This document shows, one piece after another, positions 52,356 through 61,993 of a stretch of 64,000 bases of DNA. The DNA is taken from NCBI RefSeq assembly GCF_014109765.1, contig NZ_CP059139.1, positions 3,414,001 through 3,478,000 of the forward strand, in the 5' to 3' direction. Position 1 is the first letter of the stretch. Each line of letters begins with the position of its first letter. Source of the stretch: Pseudomonas berkeleyensis. Lineage in GTDB: Bacteria > Pseudomonadota > Gammaproteobacteria > Pseudomonadales > Pseudomonadaceae. The notes under the pieces are model-generated. The model saw nothing but the letters and a program-made list of their open reading frames with translations, was not told the DNA's origin and made no database searches. The translations under genes and the position numbers were made by a program.

Positions 52356-52937
52356 CTATTCAGGTCTGTCAGATAAGCAGAACGGCAGTTGCCTAATTCT
52401 TTGTTCCAACTCGACGGACAAAGCTTCCGCAGTAAAGGAAGTAACATCAACGGAAATGTCTGCATGCGACCTTAGCTCTTCAAGCACGCACTCACGAAAG
52501 CCTGGATCAAGTGTTTCCATGTCTTCTGCGGTTGCGCCGCGAGCGCTTAGTCGTCGTTGTCGCTCAGGCTCGTCGAGCACAAGCAGGATAGTGATATCTG
52601 GCTGGGGCAGGCTCTTGCTCAGCGCCCCCAGATCAGCCGATACACCACGAGCTTTTGCGTAGGCCAGTGTCGAGGCCCAGTAGCGATCCATAAACACCCA
52701 CTCGCCACGTTCAACCAGGCTGCGTGCATGCCTCCCTTCGCTGGAAACGCTGGCCGCATAGAACAGCGCCTTGGCAAGTTCATCATGGGCAAATGCCTCC
52801 AGAATAGCTGGGCGGCCACTACGCAATGCGGGTCCAGGGGTACTCATTGCGTGGCCCGAAAAACGCTCGGCCAGTCTGTTCATAATCGTAGATTTTCCCA
52901 CGCCGTCGAGGCCCTCAATAGCAACAAACCCAGCCAT
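52356..52937 (-). CDS. tmk: Additional thymidylate kinase-like protein
   Basis: This 193-residue nucleotide kinase has P-loop GLDGVGKST (9-17), DRYWAST (the DRY motif, about 83-89) and a LID-like RQRRLSARG. The family phosphorylates dTMP, but a second copy inside an island may have a different substrate. It is the last gene of the operon with the radical SAM enzyme, starting one base after the latter's stop. Nucleotide kinases adjacent to radical SAM genes are also seen next to prokaryotic viperins. Confidence 0.85.
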   Translation of the reverse strand: MAGFVAIEGLDGVGKSTIMNRLAERFSGHAMSTPGPALRSGRPAILEAFAHDELAKALFYAASVSSEGRHARSLVERGEWVFMDRYWASTLAYAKARGVSADLGALSKSLPQPDITILLVLDEPERQRRLSARGATAEDMETLDPGFRECVLEELRSHADISVDVTSFTAEALSVELEQRIRQLPFCLSDRPE

Positions 52938-52938
52938 T

Positions 52939-54165
52939 TCAGTTCTCCTCCAGCAGCTTGGCGATACGAGCCATTTCGGTATATTCCGTTTCAGAGAAAC
53001 TATTGCTGGCGACTACAATGGGAATAGCCTGGTCATCGCTTTCCTTGAATCCATAGAGCTGTTTCTGCTCGTATAGTGGTGTCCCCCTGAGCAACATCAG
53101 TGGCCAGGCCCTTATCCGAGGCACCCGCCGCTGCACACACCAATCAACACTGCTACGGAAGCTGTCTAATGTTTGATTGGGCAAGCCGTAAATCAGTGAA
53201 ACCTCAAAGTCTATTTGCCGTTCATGTAACTGACGGATTCGGCTGCAGATGATATCCAGACGGTTGGGCCTTTTGATCGCCCGGTACTCGGCCTCTACGG
53301 TGGTCTGCAGACCGAACTCCAGGGTGACATTGAGTCCCTCAAGCGCATCCAGAAATTCCGGGGTACAGGTCTCGAAGCGGCATTGCAGAGAAAGGTGCGC
53401 AGTTACACCCGCCGCTTTAGCGCTGTTTAGGATCTGAATGGCTCGCTTGGCATCATTGTGAAAAATCGGATCCAGCACCGAGATGCGCTTTACCTTCGCA
53501 GCAGCAAACATCGCGAGCTCTTTCTCCAGCCGATGGCCATCAAACCATTGGTGCTTGAGGCGTATGCCTGGCTCGCGGTGCTGGCAGAACGAGCACCTGA
53601 ACGGGCAGCCGCGCTGAGTCTCCCAACGAATACTGCTCTGTAAATCAGCTGTTTCCAGCAGGTACGGTGAGGGTAAGGTCAACAGATCGTGATCTGCTTT
53701 GCGGCCCAGATCGGTGGTGCCGGCGATATGGATGCCACAGTCATCGGGTGTGGTACCGCTGGCCAGTGCAACCATGGCCATCTCGCCCTGGCCACGAACG
53801 AAATACCTTACTAGCGGATATTTGCTTTCCAATTGGCCCTTGGCCATATAGGAAATTTGCGGTCCGCCAAGGACAACCTCTGCCCCAGTGTCCTGAATCG
53901 AATGAGCCAGGACGCGAACCTCTGCGTCGTTCCAGACAAAGGTACCGAAGCCAACCAGGCAGCCAGGGCCGGCCTGTCTAATGGCCTGCAGCAAACGGGC
54001 CTGCACCTGTGCCAGTGAGAAGGAAGTGCTGTTCACTTGTGCGTCGACAATCTGAAATGACGCACCGGCTGCGCGCAAAGCCGCAGCGATAGAAGCGATC
54101 CCTAATCCGGTTTTACCGTCCTGCGGCCGACGCCAATCCAATGAAACCAAGATTACCGGCCTCAT
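52939..54165 (-). CDS. Radical SAM enzyme with N-terminal B12-binding-type domain
   Basis: This 408-residue protein has a Rossmann-like N-terminal half (1-130; GAEVVLGGPQISYM resembles cobalamin-binding domains of the BchE type, but no DxHxxG is seen). The radical SAM core starts at about 178, with the iron-sulfur cluster cysteines C187-PFR-C191-SF-C194. Later blocks are VSVLDPIFHNDAKR-like, LEFGLQTT and FEVSLIYGLPNQT. It overlaps the HicA-like gene (ATGA) and abuts the kinase gene. Which substrate it modifies is not visible; a nucleotide is suggested by its neighbour. Confidence 0.85.
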   Translation of the reverse strand: MRPVILVSLDWRRPQDGKTGLGIASIAAALRAAGASFQIVDAQVNSTSFSLAQVQARLLQAIRQAGPGCLVGFGTFVWNDAEVRVLAHSIQDTGAEVVLGGPQISYMAKGQLESKYPLVRYFVRGQGEMAMVALASGTTPDDCGIHIAGTTDLGRKADHDLLTLPSPYLLETADLQSSIRWETQRGCPFRCSFCQHREPGIRLKHQWFDGHRLEKELAMFAAAKVKRISVLDPIFHNDAKRAIQILNSAKAAGVTAHLSLQCRFETCTPEFLDALEGLNVTLEFGLQTTVEAEYRAIKRPNRLDIICSRIRQLHERQIDFEVSLIYGLPNQTLDSFRSSVDWCVQRRVPRIRAWPLMLLRGTPLYEQKQLYGFKESDDQAIPIVVASNSFSETEYTEMARIAKLLEEN

Positions 54166-54401
54166 GGCGTCAACTCCTGGCTGGCGTGCCGGTATCGCTC
54201 AGCGTGGCCACGTAAGCGTTGCCTTACATCACGGCGGAAGTTCTGGAATGCGCGGCAATCTCCGGGCGTGCTAGGCACAATAACCATGCCGCAGCCATTG
54301 GGCGGAAAGAGCTTATAGTGCCGGCCTTTTGCATAGCTCCAGCCAAGTTGAAGCAGGTCCAATACGAGTTTGTTGATGTCCTTGTTCTTACTGAAGTACA
54401 T
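54162..54401 (-). CDS. HicA-like small protein
   Basis: This 79-residue protein starts MYFSKNKDINKLVLDLLQLG at the ATG at 54401 (AGAGGA 6 bases upstream). The sequence GWSYAKGRHYKLFPPNGCGM, VIVPSTPGDCRAFQNFRRDV is the dsRBD-like fold of HicA/YcfA, with a histidine at the catalytic place. No HicB gene follows. It overlaps the radical SAM gene by 4 bases. Confidence 0.7.
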   Translation of the reverse strand: MYFSKNKDINKLVLDLLQLGWSYAKGRHYKLFPPNGCGMVIVPSTPGDCRAFQNFRRDVRQRLRGHAERYRHASQELTP

Positions 54402-54498
54402 GGTGGTTCCTCTGGTGCGTGGCTTTGTGCGCACGATGCAGCAGAGGTGACTTTCGAAGCCCGACAGCCAGCCGAAAGAAAAATCAAAAAATGTATCG

Positions 54499-56703
54499 TC
54501 AGTTTGTGGCGTGCTCAGGCAGCAGCGTCAGCAAGTACTCGATCACCCTTTGCCGCTTGTAACTGACTGCGACCCAAAGCGCATTCCTCTCATCACCGGG
54601 GCGGTCCTCGTCCAGTGAAAGCCAAGGGTTTCCACCAGCCGCGATCATGGCTTTGAGTACATCAAGATCACCCAACTGCGCTGCGAACAATGTAGGCGTC
54701 CAGAGGTGGCGATGGCCGTTAAAGTCTGGGTAGCGTCGATTTGGATCTGCTTTCTTGTCCAATAATGTCATGACCACCTCACGACGCTCATCGGTGGTCC
54801 GGCTGTAATGCTGCTTTACAGCCTCGAAAATGAGCTTCTTTTGCGGGTCAACGAGCATCGCATGCACATCAAGGCGTTGAGCCGGTAGCTCACAATCCAG
54901 AATGGCACCGTTCTTGGCATCGAAAGAATCGGCCGGAACGCGCCCTTCCAGGTAGGCTCTCAACTGCGCAGGATCATTTACATGGACACTGTCATGAAGC
55001 AGTGCCATGGCATAAACCAGAGCGCTTGGGGAGTTGAAGCAAGGCAGCTCCATATCAGCGCCAAGCGATATGAGTCGCCCAACAACTTTTGCATCAGCCA
55101 TATTCATGGCGATCTGTAATGGCGTCTCCCGCTTGCTGGAAGCTGACCGGTTTGCAGTTTCTGGAGCGATATCCAAGCTCAGCAGATACTGCAGAATTTC
55201 GGGATCTTTTCGGTCATGTCCTCGACGCAGCGCCATGATCAGGGCGTTTTCGCCTGATTCCGGGATGAAAACATTTGGATCCCCGCCTGCCAGAGCAAGC
55301 TCTTTGACATCTTCAAGCGTCCCCATCAGGACTGCATCCATCAACGGCGTATAGCGGACGCGTCCATCGGACTGGGCGCGCTTTCGGTTTGGGTTTGCCA
55401 GATCCTTGGGTGATAGGACAAACGGACCAACTACATAACGCATGGCCGGCGGGATTCGCTGCGTAGCCTTTTGTGGCGCAAACAGTCGCTCAAACTCAAA
55501 GGAGATTAGGCGCATTGCCTGTTCATCCAGCTCTCGCTTGGGTGGGTTGTTCAAACCCAGCAAAAAACATTTGTCCCAGTAGTGGTTTGCCTGAACCTGA
55601 TCACCCACGCCAACGGCGTAGCACAAAGCTTCATGGATAAGCGGATGCTGGTGTGACCCAGCCCGCCACCAAGCCGCATGGCATGCGCTTGCGTAGAGCT
55701 TTAGCGCATTGTCCTTCTCGCCAAGATTTGCGGCCAACCTTGCCGAGAACCAGCGCCAAAGATACTCATGGGCCGTATAGACCTCAGGTGAGGTGCGCTC
55801 ACAGAGCGAGCGAAGCCAGTCAAGGCGATCACGGATGGCCTTGTGGTTTTCCACTGCATTGGCAAACAGACGTTGGATGGCGTTGAGTACAGGAGCAATC
55901 TGGTCACGTATAGGCAGGCTATGCCAGTCTGCTGCCTCACGCTTCAGTAAGACAATGAACTGCTCCTCTGTCCTTAGAGGCAGCTGGCCTTGCATAAAAA
56001 AGTCGCGTTTGACTGTGTCGCGCAGATCGGCGGGCAATGACTGTATTGCGACCACCATGATCAGCCAACCGGATAGTCGCTCTATCTGCTGGCGGGGCAA
56101 TTGGCACTCGCCGACGAGTGCCATAACCGTATCGCGGTACGGCCACAGGCTTTTACCGATAGCGTTACCCTGCTGCCAGCGTTCTAGAGTGCGCTCGTCC
56201 AGATCCGCGTGATTGGCAAGCCGCGCCAACAATTGTTGTGCAGAAAGTGAGCTTATTTGCTGTGCAGCGATAAGCCAGGAGGCAAAGGGGGAATCCCACC
56301 ACTGCCGCATATCCGGTAACGGTAATTCCTGATGTATGCGGCGAACAAAGCCCGAGATCTCAGGGATTACCAACATCCTAAAGATGGCAGACCGTGCGCG
56401 ATCCTGAATCATCCCGGTGGTATCTACCTTTCGCGCCAGTGAGCGCAGCAGTTTGCCGTACCTGATCCAGGCCGACTCGATCAGATTGCTCCAGTCCGCC
56501 CCAGCATCATCCCGAATGGCCCGTAGCCATTGAGCTTGGCAGTTCTCCAATAAGTTGAAGTTACCAGCCGGACGTTCTTCGAGGGCTAGATGATCGATAT
56601 CCCGACCCAATCCTTTGCTTTCCAGAAAGGGGCGGTAACCAGTAGCTGTTAGCAATGCCCTAAAGAGATTGCTGGGGGTAGGCAAAACCACCAAATCATT
56701 CAT
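54499..56703 (-). CDS. Ankyrin-repeat protein, first gene of the right-end operon
   Basis: This 734-residue protein starts at the ATG at 56703 (AAGGA 6 bases upstream). The first 440 residues are helical and unrecognised. The second half contains ankyrin repeats: TPLMDAVLMGTLEDVKELAL then AGGDPNVF, NALIMALRRGHDRKDPEIL, TPLQIAMNMADAKVVGRLIS then LGADMEL, and TPTLFAAQLGDLDVLKAMIA then AGGNPWL. Ankyrin repeats bind protein partners. It would be the sensor or scaffold of the operon with HicA-like, radical SAM and kinase proteins. A gap of 97 bases separates it from the next gene. Confidence 0.82.
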   Translation of the reverse strand: MNDLVVLPTPSNLFRALLTATGYRPFLESKGLGRDIDHLALEERPAGNFNLLENCQAQWLRAIRDDAGADWSNLIESAWIRYGKLLRSLARKVDTTGMIQDRARSAIFRMLVIPEISGFVRRIHQELPLPDMRQWWDSPFASWLIAAQQISSLSAQQLLARLANHADLDERTLERWQQGNAIGKSLWPYRDTVMALVGECQLPRQQIERLSGWLIMVVAIQSLPADLRDTVKRDFFMQGQLPLRTEEQFIVLLKREAADWHSLPIRDQIAPVLNAIQRLFANAVENHKAIRDRLDWLRSLCERTSPEVYTAHEYLWRWFSARLAANLGEKDNALKLYASACHAAWWRAGSHQHPLIHEALCYAVGVGDQVQANHYWDKCFLLGLNNPPKRELDEQAMRLISFEFERLFAPQKATQRIPPAMRYVVGPFVLSPKDLANPNRKRAQSDGRVRYTPLMDAVLMGTLEDVKELALAGGDPNVFIPESGENALIMALRRGHDRKDPEILQYLLSLDIAPETANRSASSKRETPLQIAMNMADAKVVGRLISLGADMELPCFNSPSALVYAMALLHDSVHVNDPAQLRAYLEGRVPADSFDAKNGAILDCELPAQRLDVHAMLVDPQKKLIFEAVKQHYSRTTDERREVVMTLLDKKADPNRRYPDFNGHRHLWTPTLFAAQLGDLDVLKAMIAAGGNPWLSLDEDRPGDERNALWVAVSYKRQRVIEYLLTLLPEHATN

Positions 56704-56922
56704 TTCGCATCCTTGCAGCACCTTGTTTACGAAGCCCAGCGCCCAAAATGTACACAATAGATGCTACCGGAGACCTGACCAAATGAGTGCCTGGAGCTGC
56801 TGACACTATCAGCTGATCTCTATAATTTTGGCCGTTAGCCGCCAGCGCTCTAAACCAAACTCATCTCCTACAGTAGGAGAGCTAAGGTCCTTTACGCCTT
56901 CCCGCCGCGCCATTCTTCAGCG

Positions 56923-56945
56923 GTGGCACAAAAAGTGGCACAAAA
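56923..56945 (+). repeat. Putative integrase arm-binding repeat, right
   Basis: GTGGCACAAAAAGTGGCACAAA is a paired motif matching the one next to the integrase gene, 66 bases before the right att repeat hairpin-adjacent start. Flanking bases (TTTACGCCTTCCCG and CGGTGGCAC) also match the left end imperfectly. Confidence 0.55.
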
Positions 56946-56975
56946 ATCCAAGGCATCGCAAAATCACTAGGCATA

Positions 56976-57011
56976 AAAAAATCCAGTCACCGCTAAGTGA
57001 CTGGATTTTTT
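56976..57011 (-). terminator. Terminator of tRNA-Pro
   Basis: A 15-bp perfect stem (AAAAAATCCAGTCAC with GTGACTGGATTTTTT) with a 6-base loop lies directly after the tRNA 3' end on the minus strand. It is the sister of the hairpin at 8771-8804, differing in the stem by compensated changes. Confidence 0.9.
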
Positions 57012-57067
57012 AGGGTTTTTTGGTCGGGACGGAGTGATTCGAACACTCGACCCCTTGCACCCCATGC
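57012..57067. repeat. attR: right direct repeat inside tRNA-Pro
   Basis: This copy of the 56-bp repeat covers the 3' 47 bases of the intact tRNA-Pro gene and 9 bases downstream. It is identical to 8805-8860. Confidence 0.93.
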
Positions 57068-57097
57068 AAGTGCGCTACCGGGCTGCGCTACGCCCCG
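57021..57097 (-). tRNA. tRNA-Pro (anticodon GGG)
   Basis: This 77-base tRNA gene starts CGGGGCGTAGCGCAGCCCGG on the minus strand and has an encoded CCA. The anticodon stem CTTGC/GCAAG encloses the loop ATGGGGT, giving anticodon GGG. The T-arm GTTCGAATC is standard. It is the integration site of the island. Confidence 0.97.
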
Positions 57098-57172
57098 ACA
57101 ATGCTTACGGGTGACCGAAAGCGGGAGGAACTATACATTAAGCTTTTGAAATAAGGCAACTTTTTCTTAAGC

Positions 57173-57529
57173 TTACTTCTTCAGCACGTGCAAAACATCC
57201 TCGAGTTCAGCAATCATCTGCTTGATCAGTTGGCGATACTGGGTAGTGTCGTCTTTGGCTTCATCACCAGAGAGGCGCTGACGCGCGCCACCGATGGTGA
57301 AGCCCTGATCATAGAGCAGCGCACGAATCTGTCGGATCATCAGCACATCCTGACGCTGGTAGTAGCGACGGTTGCCCCGCCGCTTTACCGGATTCAGCTG
57401 TGGGAATTCCTGTTCCCAGTAACGTAGAACGTGGGGCTTGACCGCGCAGAGTTCGCTCACCTCACCAATGGTGAAGTAGCGCTTGCCGGGAATTGCCGGT
57501 AGTTCGTCGTTATGACTTGGTTCCAGCAT
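57173..57529 (-). CDS. MerR-family regulator downstream of ihfA
   Basis: This 118-residue MerR-type protein has the helix-turn-helix [20 protein letters not shown] (about 20-39) followed by [20 protein letters not shown] and a coiled-coil C terminus. No cysteine metal-binding motif is present, so metal sensing is unlikely. It overlaps ihfA by 20 bases, the usual arrangement in Pseudomonas. Confidence 0.92.
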   Translation of the reverse strand: MLEPSHNDELPAIPGKRYFTIGEVSELCAVKPHVLRYWEQEFPQLNPVKRRGNRRYYQRQDVLMIRQIRALLYDQGFTIGGARQRLSGDEAKDDTTQYRQLIKQMIAELEDVLHVLKK

Positions 57530-57812
57530 AGGCCTCGACCCTGGCTTTCAATTTTTGCCCTGGACGAAAAGTGACCACACGGCGAGCCGTGATTGGAATC
57601 TCTTCCCCTGTTTTCGGATTACGGCCGGGTCGCTGGCGCTTGTCGCGCAAGTCGAAGTTGCCGAACCCGGACAGCTTGACCTGTTCGTTCAGCTCAAGAG
57701 CCTGGCGGATCTCTTCAAAAAACAGCTCCACCAGTTCCTTGGCTTCTCGTTTGTTCAGGCCGAGCTCTTCATACAGACGTTCCGCCATTTCAGCTTTCGT
57801 CAGAGCCCCCAT
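57510..57812 (-). CDS. ihfA: Integration host factor subunit alpha
   Basis: This 100-residue IhfA starts [20 protein letters not shown] and contains [20 protein letters not shown], the DNA-bending arm. IHF bends DNA in recombination and transcription and often assists tyrosine integrases. It lies 3 bases after pheT. Confidence 0.98.
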   Translation of the reverse strand: MGALTKAEMAERLYEELGLNKREAKELVELFFEEIRQALELNEQVKLSGFGNFDLRDKRQRPGRNPKTGEEIPITARRVVTFRPGQKLKARVEAYAGTKS

Positions 57813-57815
57813 ACG

Positions 57816-60194
57816 CTACTTCCTTAACGTGGCGTTGAACCTTTGTTCGAGGCAGGTGAGGATATTTTGCGTAGTAGTACTCACCTCATCATCATTAAGA
57901 GTGCGCGATGGATGTTGCCAGGTCAAGCCAACGGCAAGGCTTTTTCTAAGCGGATCAATACCTTTACCGTGATAGACGTCAAATAGCTTGAGGTCCGTCA
58001 GCCATTCCCCCGCCGTTTCACGGATTGCCGCCAGCACAGCCTCGGCCGGCTGCTCGCGATCAACCAGCAGTGCCAGGTCACGGCGCACTTCGGGAAAACG
58101 CGAGAGCTCGCTGAAAGCGGGCATACGACCAGCAGCGACTTCCGCCAACACCAACTCGAAGAGAAACACCGGCTGATCCAGCCCCAGGGTCTTGGTCAGT
58201 TCCGGATGCAGAGCACCGATGAAGCCGACCAGGCGCCCTTCCCGCTCGATGCGAGCGGTCTGGCCCGGGTGCAAAGCAGGATGCTCGCTCGGCACGAAGC
58301 TGAACGCATCGGCCGCACCGGCATAACCCAGCAGCGCCTCGACATCAGCCTTGAGGTCATAGAAGTCAACGCTCTCACGGCTGTTGGCCCAGGCTTCGGG
58401 CAGACGGCTACCGGTGATCACACCAGCGAGCATGGCTTCCTGCTGCAGGCCGTCCAATTGACCAACGAAGCGCAGGCCGCTCTCGAACAGGCGCACACGT
58501 GACTGCTGACGGTTGAGGTTATGCTGCAACGCCTTGACCAGACCCGGCCACAGCGAGGAACGCATGGCAGCCATGTCGGTGGAGATTGGATTGGCCAGTT
58601 GCAGCGGCTCGACACCTGGAGTGAACAGCTCAAAGAGCTTGGGATCGATGAAGCTATAGGTGATCGCTTCTTGGTAACCACGGGCGACCAACAGGCGACG
58701 CAGAGCAGGCAGCTCAGCACGCGCCTCGGATTTGGCCTGTGGCGCCAGACGGGCCTGCGGGTAGCGCACCGGCAGACGGTTGTAGCCGTACAGTCGCCCC
58801 AATTCTTCGATCAGATCCACTTCCAGGCTGATATCGAAGCGATGACTCGGCACCTTGACCAGCCACTGACCTGCGCCTTGAGCACTTACATCCAGGCCTA
58901 GCGCGGAGAGGAGACGCTCGACCTCAGCGCCGTCCATATCCATACCCAGCATCTGGCTGATGCGCTCGGCACGCAGAGTGATCGGCGCCACGTTCGGCAG
59001 ATCGGCTGCACTGCTGACCTCGATGATCGGGCCGGCTTCGCCGCCGACGATCTCCAACAGCAACGCAGTAGCGCGCTCCATCGCTTTGCGTGCCAGTTGC
59101 GAGTCCACACCGCGCTCGAAGCGGTGCGAGGCATCGGTGTGCAAACCATAGGAGCGGGCCTTGCCGGCAACAGCGATATTGTCGAAGAAGGCGCTCTCCA
59201 GGAACAGGTCGCGAGTCTTCTCGCTCACACCACTGTGCTCGCCACCCATCACCCCCGCGATGGCCAGAGCACGGCTGTGATCAGCAATGACCAGTGTGTC
59301 GGCTCGCAGGCTGACTTCCTGACCGTCGAGCAGCACCAGCTTCTCGCCCTCTTCCGCCGTACGCACGCGGACGCCGCCATTGATCTCGGCGAGGTCGAAG
59401 GCATGCATTGGCTGACCCAGTTCGAGCATCACGTAGTTGGTGATGTCCACCGCCGCATCGATGCTGCGGATGTCGGAACGTCGCAAGCGCTCGACCATCC
59501 ATAGCGGAGTCGGACGAGACAGATCGACGTTACGCACAACACGACCGAGGTAACGCGGGCAAGCCTTGGGTGCCAGCACCTCGACCGGGCGCACTTCATC
59601 ATGACTAGGCGCAACGGCATCGATAGCAACTGACGAAACTACAGCGCTGTACATGGCACCGACTTCGCGGGCCAGACCGGCGAGCGACAGGCAGTCACCA
59701 CGGTTAGGGGTCAGGCCGATCTCGATGCTGGCGTCATCAAGTTGCAGGTAAGCGCGAATGTCGCTGCCCACTGGCGCATCGGCCGCCAGCTCCATCAGGC
59801 CACTGTTGTCTTCGCTGATCTGCAGCTCGGAGGCCGAGCACAGCATGCCCTGGGATTCCACGCCACGCAGCTTGGCCTTCTTGATCTTGAAATCGCCCGG
59901 CAGCTCGGCACCGATCATGGCAAACGGAATCTTGATGCCGACACGGGCATTGGGCGCACCGCAAACGACCTGGAGGGTCTCGGCACCATTGCTCACCTGG
60001 CACACGCGCAGCTTGTCGGCGTCCGGATGTTGCTCGGCACTGACAATCTCACCGACCACCACGCCACTGAAGGCGCCGGCAACCGGCTGCACTGCATCAA
60101 CCTCGAGGCCGACCATGGACAGGCGCGCGACCAGATCCTCGCGAGATACGTCGGGGTTCACCCAGCTGCGCAGCCACTGTTCACTGAATTTCAT
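57816..60194 (-). CDS. pheT: Phenylalanyl-tRNA synthetase beta subunit
   Basis: This 792-residue PheT has the N-terminal tRNA-binding domain (VVVGEIVSAEQHPDADKLRV), the B3/B4 editing domain, B5 and the C-terminal anticodon-binding FDX-ACB domain (FPEVRRDLALLVDREQPAE). It pairs with PheS as alpha2-beta2 to charge tRNA-Phe. It follows pheS by 45 bases. Confidence 0.98.
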   Translation of the reverse strand: MKFSEQWLRSWVNPDVSREDLVARLSMVGLEVDAVQPVAGAFSGVVVGEIVSAEQHPDADKLRVCQVSNGAETLQVVCGAPNARVGIKIPFAMIGAELPGDFKIKKAKLRGVESQGMLCSASELQISEDNSGLMELAADAPVGSDIRAYLQLDDASIEIGLTPNRGDCLSLAGLAREVGAMYSAVVSSVAIDAVAPSHDEVRPVEVLAPKACPRYLGRVVRNVDLSRPTPLWMVERLRRSDIRSIDAAVDITNYVMLELGQPMHAFDLAEINGGVRVRTAEEGEKLVLLDGQEVSLRADTLVIADHSRALAIAGVMGGEHSGVSEKTRDLFLESAFFDNIAVAGKARSYGLHTDASHRFERGVDSQLARKAMERATALLLEIVGGEAGPIIEVSSAADLPNVAPITLRAERISQMLGMDMDGAEVERLLSALGLDVSAQGAGQWLVKVPSHRFDISLEVDLIEELGRLYGYNRLPVRYPQARLAPQAKSEARAELPALRRLLVARGYQEAITYSFIDPKLFELFTPGVEPLQLANPISTDMAAMRSSLWPGLVKALQHNLNRQQSRVRLFESGLRFVGQLDGLQQEAMLAGVITGSRLPEAWANSRESVDFYDLKADVEALLGYAGAADAFSFVPSEHPALHPGQTARIEREGRLVGFIGALHPELTKTLGLDQPVFLFELVLAEVAAGRMPAFSELSRFPEVRRDLALLVDREQPAEAVLAAIRETAGEWLTDLKLFDVYHGKGIDPLRKSLAVGLTWQHPSRTLNDDEVSTTTQNILTCLEQRFNATLRK

Positions 60195-60239
60195 GTTGTC
60201 TGTTCTCCTTAAACGAATTCGATCACGAGGGGGCTGTTG

Positions 60240-61256
<1,017 letters not shown>

Positions 61257-61276
61257 TTACAGACTCCAGATACGAA

Positions 61277-61309
61277 ATAGGGGAAGAGCTGTTAAGGCTC
61301 TTCCCCTAT
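61277..61309 (-). terminator. Attenuator-like hairpin before pheS
   Basis: A perfect 13-bp stem (ATAGGGGAAGAGC with GCTCTTCCCCTAT) has a 7-base loop. In enteric bacteria pheST is controlled by attenuation at this position through the leader peptide PheM. No clear Phe-rich leader was found here, so this may be a partial terminator that lowers pheST relative to ribosomal protein genes. Confidence 0.75.
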
Positions 61310-61352
61310 CTTTGACGTTGCCACCGGGCGAACCCGGTGATTGTCGGGGGAC

Positions 61353-61709
61353 TTAAGCCAGAACGGCCTTAGCTTTCTCGACAATCGCAGCAAACGCCGC
61401 TTTTTCGTTCACTGCCAGATCAGCCAGAACCTTACGGTCGATTTCGATCGACGCTTTCTTCAGGCCAGCGATCAGACGGCTGTAGGACAGACCGTTGACG
61501 CGAGCACCGGCGTTGATACGAGCGATCCACAGTGCACGGAACTGACGCTTGCGCTGACGACGGTCACGGTAGGCGTATTGGCCTGCCTTGATCACCGCCT
61601 GCTTGGCGACGCGGAACACGCGCGAACGCGCACCGTAGTAGCCCTTGGCGAGCTTCAGGATTTTTTTGTGACGAGCACGAGCGATAACGCCACGCTTAAC
61701 ACGAGCCAT
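61353..61709 (-). CDS. rplT: 50S ribosomal protein L20
   Basis: This 118-residue L20 starts [20 protein letters not shown] and has the RNA-binding basic N terminus and the conserved [20 protein letters not shown]. It lies 29 bases after rpmI. Confidence 0.99.
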   Translation of the reverse strand: MARVKRGVIARARHKKILKLAKGYYGARSRVFRVAKQAVIKAGQYAYRDRRQRKRQFRALWIARINAGARVNGLSYSRLIAGLKKASIEIDRKVLADLAVNEKAAFAAIVEKAKAVLA

Positions 61710-61738
61710 GAGTAATTACCTCTAAGTATCTTGACCGA

Positions 61739-61933
61739 TTAACGAACGCGCAGCATGCGCTCGACTTTAGCTTTGTCCGACGGGCCGATCAGCGAGCTGC
61801 CACGCAGCTGGCGCTTACGCTTGGTGGACATTTTGGTCAGGATGTGGCTCTTGAAAGCGTGCTTGTGCTTGAAGCCTGTAGCAGTCTTCAGGAAGCGCTT
61901 TGCAGCACCGCTCTTGGTTTTCATTTTTGGCAT
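61739..61933 (-). CDS. rpmI: 50S ribosomal protein L35
   Basis: This 64-residue L35 starts [20 protein letters not shown] and ends [11 protein letters not shown]. It follows infC by 60 bases in the standard operon. Confidence 0.99.
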   Translation of the reverse strand: MPKMKTKSGAAKRFLKTATGFKHKHAFKSHILTKMSTKRKRQLRGSSLIGPSDKAKVERMLRVR

Positions 61934-61993
61934 GTTTAGTACTCCGCATTCATTAACAACTGATAACCATCAGGCCTGCCAGTGCCCGGGAGG

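Larger units (their letters stand above)
56704..57011. other. Right-end intergenic region of the island
   Basis: These 308 bases carry the promoter of the right-end operon, the right arm repeat and the right terminator. No gene of convincing quality is seen. Confidence 0.5.
8805..57067. mobile_element. Integrated island of about 48 kb in tRNA-Pro, carrying BREX
   Basis: The element is bounded by identical 56-bp direct repeats at 8805-8860 and 57012-57067. Each contains 47 bases of the 3' portion of tRNA-Pro plus 9 bases of downstream DNA. A tyrosine integrase gene starts 187 bases inside the left repeat, and paired GTGGCACAAAA motifs lie near both ends. The tRNA is intact at the right end. 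The cargo is a defence island (9-43 kb), mobile-element maintenance genes (43-52 kb) and a four-gene operon at the right end. No conjugation or virion structural genes were seen, so the element is probably mobilised by a helper or is non-mobile. Confidence 0.9.

Noticed and set aside
52939..54165. Calling the radical SAM protein a viperin
   Set aside because: It has an N-terminal Rossmann/B12-type half and lacks viperin's single-domain layout; only the kinase neighbour is shared.
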